64,000 bases of DNA from Enoplosus armatus (Eukaryota > Chordata > Actinopteri > Centrarchiformes > Enoplosidae). How positions within the stretch are numbered: the stretch's first letter is position 1; the number at the start of each line of letters is the position of its first letter. Position numbers and translations under genes: made by a program. Below the pieces are notes generated by a model that did no database searches, was not told where the DNA came from, and saw nothing but the letters and a program-made list of their open reading frames with translations. Shown one piece after another: positions 54,613-64,000 of the stretch. The stretch is from contig NC_092183.1 of the NCBI RefSeq assembly GCF_043641665.1, positions 19,797,001 through 19,861,000 on the forward strand, read 5' to 3'.

Positions 54613-56330
54613 AAGGAGGGGAAATATTATCCTATATGTGGTGGGAATGAAAAGAAATCCAAGGTTAGGACATGTGAGGGAGGATTTAAAAGTTTTTGTA
54701 GAGTACTTTAAAACATCAAAAAGAGTTGAATTTTGCTCTTGAGGCTCTTGTTGATGTTTTATTATTCATTGCAACTGCTTTTTCTCAAACTTAAAATTGA
54801 TTGAGTTGAATCTGGTAAAATTGTAGCAATATTCCATTACTACTTCCTGATGCAATCATGTTTGTGTACCATTCCTTATGTCTTATGGTGTCAAAAGTAA
54901 GGGGCCCTTGGATGCGTAAGACTCAAATGAATCATATAATTTCTCCTTCTCGGCTCGTGTCATTCTTCCTGACATATTATAGTCGCAGGTTTGCACAGGG
55001 TTGACCAGTATCTAATCTAGTCTGGTAATGCCTCTTTTAATCAGTCACACACATACATGCCGTATGTGTAGAAAATGATAATAATATTCCTTTTAATATC
55101 TTAGTCTTTTCATCAGACCTATTAAAAACGTACATGTAGAAAAGTACTGAAGTGGTAACCCTTCCCTTTACCACTAACCAGGCTTCCACATTTGATGAAG
55201 TGATATGGAAATGACCATAAAACCTTGTTATTACAACAAATAAGGAAATATTTGTTTCATATGTTGTATGGGGTATGCATATATAATATATATATATATA
55301 AATATGTATTTATTTTGTTTGCCAAAAAGTCAGTCACAAACAGGGAAATGTACAGTATGTTATCCTACAGAGTAACTTTACTTCGTCCCCTTAAATAACG
55401 TCCCCCTAATAACTTTCAATGGGAAAGAGAAGGAGGATTCATGTTTAGTAGATGGTACATATTCACATCGAGACACGACTGTCAATCAAAGTTAAATGAT
55501 CAAAAAGTTCCATTTAGGTGCAGCTATTCATCTTCTTTGTAGTTTTTATATTGAATCACTTCCCCGCAGAGTTTCTGACAAACCATAAAAGTTTGGATGT
55601 TATATTTCTATTTTTTTGTGTACTGAGCCAACGTGTAAAGATTTCACTCAGATCAGATTCTATTTACATTCGACTCAGAGGAAGCCTCGGTGGAATTTAC
55701 CCGGCGCAGTTAATCTACACTGATGGTCTAACAGGAATTGTATCTCCACAGCCAAATCATACAGTATGAAACTGCATCAAATGAACAGATGGCAGTGACA
55801 CGAATTAAAAGCACAGAACAATAGTAGAATATAAACCAGAAATGACACCCAAAGTGGCTGTTGATTTATAGCCATAGCGAGTTTGGTACTGGGCTTCCAT
55901 GTATATTAGTGCTACAAATCTGGGTCCATTTAGCAGGGAGATGCTCATACATACATCACCGACTCCTGCTCCAAGCCAAGGTCAGTCCTTATTGCATCAA
56001 TCTTTTCAACAGAGGCTACTCCACACAGCAGCAGTTTTGTAACTGTCGCAGCTGTAATGGAATCTTTTTTCTCGCGCTTCATCTTTCTCTTATCACATGA
56101 AATATATATTCAACTTCTCTTCTTCTTCTTCTCATTCTCCTGATTCTTTTTATTTTATCTGTAAAACATTCCCCGAGACCTCATTCCTTTTGTGGGGGGA
56201 CACACTCCAAGTAGCACAGCTTTTAACCCTTTCAGGTCTCGATCGCAGCCGGCCACTCCTGAACACATAGGTATAACAAAATAACATTTTTAAACACATT
56301 ATGTATATATGGATTTGTCTCATTTATAGG
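54610..56330. other. intergenic, no gene seen
   Basis: AT-rich with a (TA)n tract at 55281-55300. Contains the perfect PBX-MEIS decamer at 55479. Confidence 0.4.
55479..55488 (-). promoter_or_regulatory. PBX-MEIS/PREP composite site
   Basis: CTGTCAATCA, the reverse complement of TGATTGACAG, the established decamer bound by PBX with MEIS or PREP. Motif match only. Confidence 0.4.
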
Positions 56331-56339
56331 ATGCTTTGA

Positions 56340-57130
56340 GTCAGTGACAAGACATTTATTAAAATCATTCCGCTTCCCTCTGCTGCATATATTATTCATT
56401 AAAGTCATTTCCCAAAGGTTTGACAGACGTTAAAGCACTTAACATCTGTGCTTCGCTCAAAGTAGAAATAGGATTTTTCTTTAAATAGGTTCTTTTTAAA
56501 ACAAGAACTGTCACTTTTCCTGAATTTGATCTCAAAAGATCTCATAAAGAACTTCCTCACTGTGTTGTGCCTAATGGATGTGGTCAAAACAGTCATAAAA
56601 AAGAGAAGAAGTCTGAGCTGCTGAATTGTGAGGTGCCACTTTTAGACATTCATGCTGAGTCAGTTTCTGTTGTCCTGATTACTCATGCTACAGCCTCACG
56701 TAGTACTTTAATAAATGAAGAAATAATAAAATCAATCATTTTAAATAGCGCTGGAGCATTTACAGCGAGGGGAGGGGGAAAAAAGAGTAGACTTTTAATT
56801 GATGAACTTGACCTGCTTTTCCCTGATAACAAATTTCATTTGTTCTATAAAAATTATGCTCAAGTGACATTATTTGACGGGATCTTTATCACCTGCAGAG
56901 TAAATAAGAGTAATTTATGCTGTTTAATTTTGAGCATGGATTATAAATCACGGCTCTATCATACATTACGGAGCTTGCATTGATGAGGGAAGTGAGAGCG
57001 GGGGCCAGCTGATTGGGTTGTTAAGGTAGCTGTACAAAGCAACAGCAACAGCAGAGACTCATTCTCCCAGCATGGGTCTTTACAGCCGGGCAGATTGATG
57101 CAGATGATGAATGATGATAAACACCTAGCA
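56340..57130. promoter_or_regulatory. putative conserved non-coding block with a MARE-like site
   Basis: Long complex segment without microsatellites. TGCTGAGTCAG at 56653-56663 matches 11 of 13 bases of the MAF response element. The 138-codon open frame at 56567 has no recognised domain and probably reflects chance. Confidence 0.35.
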
Positions 57131-57357
57131 CAGCCAAGTGGTGAAAGATAGACTTTTAAATAAATTATAAAGTATGCATCATTAAAAATCAGACAACAGC
57201 TTGATGCAGGAACAGATTACAGGTATGTATATTGTCTTCCTTGCAAATAATGCAGTTCAAGTTAATAATCATCGCTGTAAATCCAGTTGGGTGTTCATGC
57301 TACATTGCTTTTGCAGTAATAACAATGTGATCAAATGATACAATAAAGTGCAACGTG

Positions 57358-57384
57358 TAATAATAATAATAATAATAATAATAA
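57358..57384. repeat. (TAA)n microsatellite
   Basis: About nine TAA units. Confidence 0.9.
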
Positions 57385-57608
57385 AAGCTCAAGATATATT
57401 GTGCTTTGATATGACAAAATGTAATGTAAATGAATACGGACATAATTTCATCTGCAGAGGCTGATCGCAGGCATCGCTCTCCTGCAGGTGAAGCCTGGCA
57501 GCGCACTGAAGCAGTCATACAGTAAGCCGTCTCTTGGCTGAGAAGACCCTCAGATCCTCTGTCAAAGAGATGGCTTCTGACAAATATCAGTCTGCAGTGA
57601 TGAAGACA

Positions 57609-57624
57609 TGACAGCTGTCAATCA
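57609..57624. promoter_or_regulatory. overlapping MEIS palindrome and PBX-MEIS site
   Basis: TGACAGCTGTCA (57609-57620) is the palindromic dimer site of MEIS/TGIF-class homeodomains. It overlaps CTGTCAATCA (57615-57624), a perfect PBX-MEIS/PREP decamer on the minus strand. Confidence 0.45.
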
Positions 57625-57689
57625 TCTCTTAATAACGGGGAAGCAGAGCAGCTCACTCGCTGTGAGTTTGACCTGTGAGGCCACATAGA

Positions 57690-57703
57690 CACACACACAC
57701 ACA

Positions 57704-57748
<45 letters not shown>

Positions 57749-57754
57749 ACACAC
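57690..57754. repeat. (CA)n microsatellite, interrupted
   Basis: Long CA run with two CCC interruptions, followed by a short TATC repeat near 57764. Confidence 0.95.
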
Positions 57755-57904
57755 TTTGATTTATCTATCTATCTATCAGCTTTTATTAGCAAATATGAAA
57801 TAGCAGGGGGTGGAACATGAGTAATATTTAAAACAGCAGTGGACCAGTTAACATTGCCAGATAATATAATCTTTCTCGCTGAGCATAAAAACAATCTGCA
57901 GAAT

Positions 57905-58160
57905 GTGCTTAAAGAAGTTTGACATTTTGGAAAACACGCTTATTCACTTTCTTGCAGAGAGTCAAATGAGAAGACTACCACTCTCACGTCTGCACTGTAA
58001 GAGCCTGTTAGTTAGCTTAGGAATAAAGACTGAACGCAGCTAACCTGGCTCCGTCCAAAGGTAACAAAATCCAACCAGCAGCTCCTCTAAAGCTCACTAA
58101 TTAACCTGTTATATCAAGTTTGTTTAATCCGTAAAAAACAAAAATAAAACAGCATTTGGC
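57905..58160 (+). repeat. degenerate interspersed repeat, copy B of the 3417-3720 family
   Basis: Contains ACATTTTGGAAAACACGCTT, CTTTCTTGCAGAG, AATAAAGACTG, CCTGGCTCCGTCCAAAGGTA, CAGCTCCTCTAAAGCTCACT and GTTTGTTTAATCC, in the same order as copy A. Confidence 0.75.
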
Positions 58161-61100
58161 TGTTAAGTAAACAAGTAAATTGTAACACAGTTCATTACAG
58201 AATCAATAATTTCTGGGAGTTCATAAGCTTATGTCAGTTTTGGCCATAAGTGGTGATATGGGATGAGAACTTCCAAACTTCAAACTTGAATGTGAGGTGA
58301 TTTGACTTTGCATCAGACTTGCGTCTGGACAGCAGCTCACTAGAAAGATCTTAACTGGAACATTTAGCATGGACGTGTCTGGACTACTGAAGCGAAATCT
58401 TTATTTATTTTTCATATCTTTCAAAACAGGTTACAGTGTAATGTTCATGATACTCAGTCAGTGCTAATTGTTCATTATGTTAAAGGAAAGATGGTCTGTT
58501 GAAACAAAGCTAAATTACAAACATACTGTGTCGTCAAAAACAACTAAAGTAAACAGCTTTATGTGAAACAGAATCTCAACAAAAATCAAGCATGAGTGGA
58601 CAGTTGTTCACAGTTACGCTCAGGTGGATTATCATTAGCTGGGAAACAGACGAAGAGAAAAGCTTTGTTTGCTATGTGATTTAATTCAGATTAAAGTCCA
58701 TTTCATTTTTTACTGCTCATTATGTGGTGATATGAGGGTTACACCTTTTTGGCCAGGCGTCCTTCATTTCTGATGAGTTCTTCTGGTTGAACAATAATAA
58801 CAAAGTTGTGTTCTAGAAATGGGACCTTCATTTTGTGACAGACTTCATTTTGTAGAGCTTGCAACAGGAGACACAGTTCTTTATTGCAATGCAATGCTGC
58901 AAGACATTTTGTTCTTGTCTGACAATTTGTTTTCACCAATGCAACTGTATTCATAAGGTTTTACAAGTCCATATAGGCGGGGCACTTGTACTGTGTACTG
59001 AGATGCATTTGTGACTGTGCACAATTTGAAAGTATTGTTTTGGGTTAAACAAAATACACAACATACATAACAACAGTTTTTATGCAAAGCTGTAAATTCA
59101 GCCCACATCTGTGAAAACTACTAAGTTCACTTTCAAAGTCCTTTTCCATCTGACTTCTGAAGTGTACACCATAAAGAACGCCGTCTGCGATCAGTTAATT
59201 TGATGCAGCAAAACACTGGTCTCAAGCCCGGACGCTGCACAGCGCAGAGCTTCATGTATTCAGATGAAAAAGGATTAATAATGCTCTTCCTCCTCTCGTC
59301 TCATCCTGCAGAGCTTTATGAGTTCCTTCGATCCCTGCTTTCAGAAGCCATTAGCGCTCTTCCTCTTGAGAGATAGAAGGCGAAGCCCGGAGCCATGGTG
59401 AGAGTCCTCTTCCTGCTCTAACTAGAAATGACACAATGTCAATAAGTATACTGATTATTCTGCCCATTTGTTTTGCGCAATGCAGTTAACGAGCTTTATT
59501 ATACAGAAGACATTGTGAAAACCCAATAACCATTCTTTATCATTTGTTTTGATGAGAGTAATAGAGTGGTTCGTGTGGACGGCCAGCTCTGAAGAAACCT
59601 CTGTTAGTGGAGCACACAATGGAGGATTTCACCCATCTGTAGCTGAGGAGGAACCCAAAGCAGCGTGTAGTGGGATAGGGAGACCGGCCTCGGTCCACTC
59701 CATCGTCTTGAAGTGTTTGTGTTCCTACATCAGCTGCCCTCCCAATTCACCATTTATCTTCCCTGAACTGTCCTAACCTTTTCAAGCTTTCACTTATGAC
59801 AGATTTCAGATACACTGGGCCAAGCCTCACTGGAAGCCAGCAACAGTATCATACACACAACTGTCAGTGTAAAAAGAAGCCTACACATGGCCTGGCACAC
59901 TGGATTGGCCTCCTCCTATACAGCCACATAAATCTCAGCAGCATCAGACAGGTGGGAGGAGGCTCTGGCAGATGTAGCCATGAGGAATGGAGATAGTGAT
60001 GCCTCAGACAGGTCCTCTTCCCAACCTCTGGCCCTGCTACGCCGCAGAAAACGAAAGGGTTGTGGGAGTCTGAAACAAAGGTGAGTTTTGGCGCTCACAA
60101 AACTTTGGCAGCACCGCCTGTCAAAAGTCTGATTACATAAAAGAAATTCAAATAAATTATATAAAAAATGTAAAATGGATTTGGTTGCAGGAAAGGAGTG
60201 CTGGTAAAAGGCTATGAACACTGGTGGGAAATACTTTGCTTAGAGCGTACAGGAAAGAGACAAACTGAAATGTTAAATACAAATTTTTTTTATTAAACAG
60301 CAGAAAGCAAGTGAACATTTTTAAAAGTTTATAATTTACATGTTTTGCATGTACATTTGCGACTACATGAAGATAAGTACTTTTCAGCAAAGTGACTGAG
60401 AGCAGCTTCATAACAAATCATCATAAATTAAACATTATTATTGCAAGGTATCACACTTCAACTGACATTTATTATATCAACACAACAATAAAATCAACAT
60501 TGGCGCTGATGGACTTCAGCGCTGCAATATGTTTGCTTCACAATGACTGAATAAAATATCACTGGGAACACCATCCGCCGGTCTCCATGTCTTGCATAAC
60601 ACTTCAATTAATGATATTAACATTAATCACATCAACGCGACAATAAACAAAATCCTGGATTCTCATTTACGCTTTACCTCACTTATCACTTACATATTTA
60701 GTCGTAAATACAACAGAATCAGACCATCTACTGTCTTAGATAAACATATGTTTGTGGTTGTTGTCTTCAGCTGAATTGGAGAAGTCCCTGGACTCGTCTT
60801 CATGTTACAACAAGCTCAAGGAAGAGATAGAAACATGAGATCTCTTCTTGGATTTGTGCTCTCCTATGGGGATTGCTGAGAACGTCATTTCTAACCGAGA
60901 GCCTTAAATGAGCAGTTCTGAGGCGTACTTGATTGACCGAACCTTACAGCTTGTCATCTAATCAGCGAGCTAACCAAGTCTGCGCTGTACTTACCTTGCC
61001 ATTCACTCTCTGTTGTTGTTGGAAAGCTGATGGACCAATTCACTTGTCTTCCTTCACAGCTACAGTAACAATGCCAAGGCTCACATTCATCTGAGGGATC

Positions 61101-61239
61101 TGGATGATTCACTGTGCTGAATGTGTACTGCCATTTTTTTTAATACTTAATACTAAGTTATCTTACATTGACTTAATAATCAAAGTAAATAATAATAAAA
61201 ATAAAATGAAAAGGGGGAAAGAACAAGATAACCAAGATC
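58161..61239. other. intergenic, no gene recognised
   Basis: AT-rich with complex, possibly regulatory stretches at 59150-59400 and 59950-60240. No gene recognised on either strand. Confidence 0.4.
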
Positions 61240-61355
61240 TTGTTGTGTATGGTCATGAAATGTAGTGCAGCTCCGTGTCACTTACATTTGGATTTCACAA
61301 CATGGCAACTTGTCATGCCACACAGCTCCAGCAACGTCATGGTCTCCTCCTGTAG

Positions 61356-61615
61356 GCAAACAGCGAGTGTAATGTGGGTTAGTTACAAGAGACTCCGGCT
61401 TGTTTACTTATCTCTGTATGAGCGATATGACAGGCTGACTGACGATGATCTACTGAATTTTGTTGGCCCTCCTTTACTGTCCGGCAAGTATCTGACAACC
61501 TTGATTAACATTACTCCACTCAGCTATAGGCTTTATGTAAAGCACTTGTGCGACAAAGGCATGTTTATGTCATGGCAGAACATTTATACACTATATCATG
61601 ATGTAGAGAGATACA
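61356..61615 (+). CDS. weak candidate exon of unknown gene
   Basis: 260 open bases between an acceptor-like CTCCTCCTGTAG|G and a strong donor-like ACA|GTAAGTGA. The frame gives YERYDRLTDDDLLNFVGPPL and KHLCDKGMFMSWQNIYTLYH, a protein-like composition I do not recognise. No partner exon is identified; it may equally be a chance frame. Confidence 0.2.
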
Positions 61616-62214
61616 GTAAGTGAGATCGAAATATCATTTGCTTCTACATCTGTTATAGTTAGTAAATCTTTTTTAAAAAAAAAGAACAAATCTTGCTTCC
61701 TTGGCAAAACTTCATCTTTATTTTATTGTATTGTCATTTGTATCCCAAAGTGTCTGCTGCAGTGACCCACTTTGCCCAATGCATCAAATTTTCATTATGT
61801 ACAGTATTGTTTGGTTTTGACTGAGCTAAGGGACTGTATAAAAATTCGCTCATAAACAAGATATTCTGTTGAAGCTAATTGGCTAAGTGTGTGCATCATA
61901 CTATCTGCTATCTACTATGACATTATAAAATACAAACACATTTTATCATTATCAAAAGAGTGAATGAAAGAAACAAGGTTTCCATAGAATTACCATTGGT
62001 CACAAACAAATACTAACCACTGTTAGTACCACAGCACTGTACCTGAATGCTGCCTCAGACAACTGATCATGGTATCTCCAATCTCTACCTTAAAAATGTG
62101 CTTTGTATTTCAGGTTGTGGTCTTGGCTTATACTTTTTGGTGCACTCATTAGACCGTTTTCAGTAAGCTTTGGGAGGTAAGTGTCATTATGTGCGTGGAT
62201 AACGTACGGTACAG

Positions 62215-62312
62215 TAGGGTGTGCCACAAGGAGCTGTTCTTGGTCCCATTTTATTCTATCAGTGCATAACAGCAATCTTTTGCAGTTATGCAGATGATAT
62301 ACAGCTATTATT
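62215..62312 (+). mobile_element. non-LTR retrotransposon (LINE) reverse transcriptase remnant
   Basis: Translates as GVPQGAVLGPILF followed shortly by YADDIQL, the RT palm motifs GVPQGSVLGP and YADDxQL of non-LTR elements. The usual spacer of about 20 residues between them is reduced to about 10, a stop precedes the motif, and the tail runs into an (ATT)n tract. It is a dead fragment. Confidence 0.75.
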
Positions 62313-62343
62313 ATTATTATTATTATTATTATCATTATTATTA
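62309..62343. repeat. (ATT)n microsatellite
   Basis: Grows directly out of the RT remnant, with one C interruption. Confidence 0.9.
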
Positions 62344-64000
62344 CTTCTTATGCATATCTTTACTAAGAGCAGTGCTTCCTACTTCATTCATCATTCTCAG
62401 AGAATCATTCATATACATATAAATGTAGTAATGTAACTAATCTGTCAGTGATATATTTAAAAAAAAACGTACTATCCAAATGTTTTCAAATTATAAACAC
62501 CCAACTGAAGGGTCTTAATATCAAGTTATCACTCAATTACACCATAAAAAATACCTTAAATGTATCATGAGTCCATCAAAAGCAGCTAATTAGAAAATAC
62601 CGTGATGGGGATGACTTTAAGAGAGGCTCTAAGCTAAGCATGTAAATTGGCTTTTTGATATATGAAATAATATTAATGGGGCTCTCTGCATTAGCTCCAC
62701 AACGCGCCAAAGGTAGCAGGTTAGCAGTAAGGATGTTTGCTCTGAGACACGGAGGGGGTGGTTGGGGGGGTGGGGGCTGTTTTCAGCCATCTCCTTGATG
62801 GGTTTGCATTTCAAAAGACCTTGGTCCAATCCATTAGGGGTGTAGGAAAACAAGATGTTCCTCTCCAGTTGGACTAATTAGGTTTTTTTTGAGGGAACCT
62901 TCCATTTCCTTAAATTGCTGTGGGGATCCAGATGTGTAACTAGGCTAATGACTGACTGGCTAACAAAGAAAAATGGGCTTCAATCCTTGAGCTGCATAAT
63001 AAGTCACCTTCTGTGAGGGAGTAGTGAATAGTCATTGTCCATGTAGTTCTGCTCACCGTGCCAGCCTACAGTATACAGCCAACCTTGATGTACTCCGGGG
63101 TCAGAGCATATGCAAGCTCCCCATTAGATACACTTTAAATAGAGTGATTACAAGTCCATTTACATGTGGCAACATCCTCTGCGCAGAGACAGAGGAGATG
63201 AAAAGTGACCATGAGAGGATGGGAGTGGCCCGGGGGGTGAAGGGTGAGAAGGCGCGGCAGTGTTGTGCTGAAGCCGTGTGTCTGCTTTGAAGTGGAGTAG
63301 AGCTGACAGAGGCCACCTCAAGAGACTATTCACTCTCCATCAAAGAGCTGAGAAGAAGAGGCAGGGTCTGTCAGGGGTTCCCAATTCCTACAGAGCACCC
63401 ACATGCTGCACCTCCCACCCTAAACACCTTTAGTCAGTCTTGCAAAGCTCCTCACGCTGCCACAAGCCTCCAGACTCATTGGCAATGCATGACCAATCCC
63501 CAGCTCAACCACCCAAACATCACCAGAGTTTAGCACTTAGAACATGACAGACACGTCCAGGGGCTTCATTTCCACACAGTCTGCAAAGACTGGGATCATA
63601 TCTAACTCAGCATGCAGTGTGTGATACAATCTTATTATAGGCAATATTAGATAAAATGTACACTACTGTTTCACGTCACAATTATCAAACAATATTATAT
63701 TATATCTGATAGAAATCCTAAACTATTGAGACAACTAAGATAAGATATCTCCCTGTGGAAGCAGCCTGACCATATCTGGACAACCAATTTGACTTGTTCC
63801 CCCTGCAAATTGAGATTCCTTCACCTGCACCCCCCTTTGAACAGGGGCTATCAGTTTTAATTTTCCAAACTTTCTCTTTTCCGTCAAAATTGCGAGGCGG
63901 AAAAAGGGGAATATAGAGGCAGAGACCACCATTCCAAGTTTTATCTGCGCTACAAAACGCCGTTATCTTAGTGTGGTGTCAAGAACTCTATCTCTTTTTT
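62344..64000. other. intergenic to window end, no gene seen
   Basis: 62580-63450 is complex and repeat-poor and may be regulatory; the rest is AT-rich. No coding or RNA gene recognised. Confidence 0.4.

Noticed and set aside
56567..56983. 138-codon open frame
   Set aside because: No recognised domain, no splice or promoter context, AT-driven codons.

Overview
The window looks like vertebrate, most likely teleost fish, nuclear DNA. It is AT-leaning and full of (CA)n/(GT)n microsatellites. It carries several degenerate interspersed repeats of a kind common in fish. It also holds one multi-exon gene with GT..AG introns whose protein reads closely along the vertebrate GAPVD1 (Gapex-5/RAPEX) sequence as I recall it. 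No database search was possible, so orthology and species range are recognition-based.

Positions 1-3198 are the 5' flank or first intron of gapvd1. They contain no convincing exon, but do contain a non-autonomous DNA-transposon-like inverted repeat (about 1586-1952). Positions 3199-22287 hold the coding part of gapvd1 on the + strand: 26 constitutive coding exons that join in frame to 1447 codons plus a stop. Every junction has GT..AG borders and matching phase. The protein has an N-terminal RasGAP-like domain, a long Ser/Pro-rich middle with an Arg/Lys-rich patch, and a C-terminal VPS9 (Rab5-type GEF) domain. Two extra phase-compatible candidate alternative exons lie in introns: a 24-nt microexon at 7329-7352 and a 33-nt cassette at 17300-17332. 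A NAGNAG acceptor lies at exon 7. The 3' UTR follows from 22288, with AATAAA signals at 22973 and 23094.

Positions of about 23.1-64 kb form a gene desert of some 40 kb with no recognisable protein-coding gene. It alternates microsatellites, a few old mobile-element fragments (including a reverse transcriptase remnant at 62215-62312) and many long, low-repeat, homeodomain-motif-rich stretches that look like conserved non-coding regulatory DNA. In human, GAPVD1 is followed by MAPKAP1 and then PBX3. No MAPKAP1 or PBX3 exon was recognised here, so the desert may be regulatory territory of a developmental gene beyond the right edge, with gapvd1 as a bystander; that is inference. Two perfect PBX-MEIS/PREP decamers (55479 and 57615) fit this idea. 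An orphan CpG-rich stretch (about 26.5-27.35 kb) with an ATG and a strong splice donor could be the promoter and first exon of an unannotated transcript. A 260-nt open segment with splice-like borders at 61356-61615 is a second weak exon candidate.

No unusual multi-gene system was found. The points most worth following are the two gapvd1 alternative exons, the orphan CpG island and the regulatory-looking blocks.
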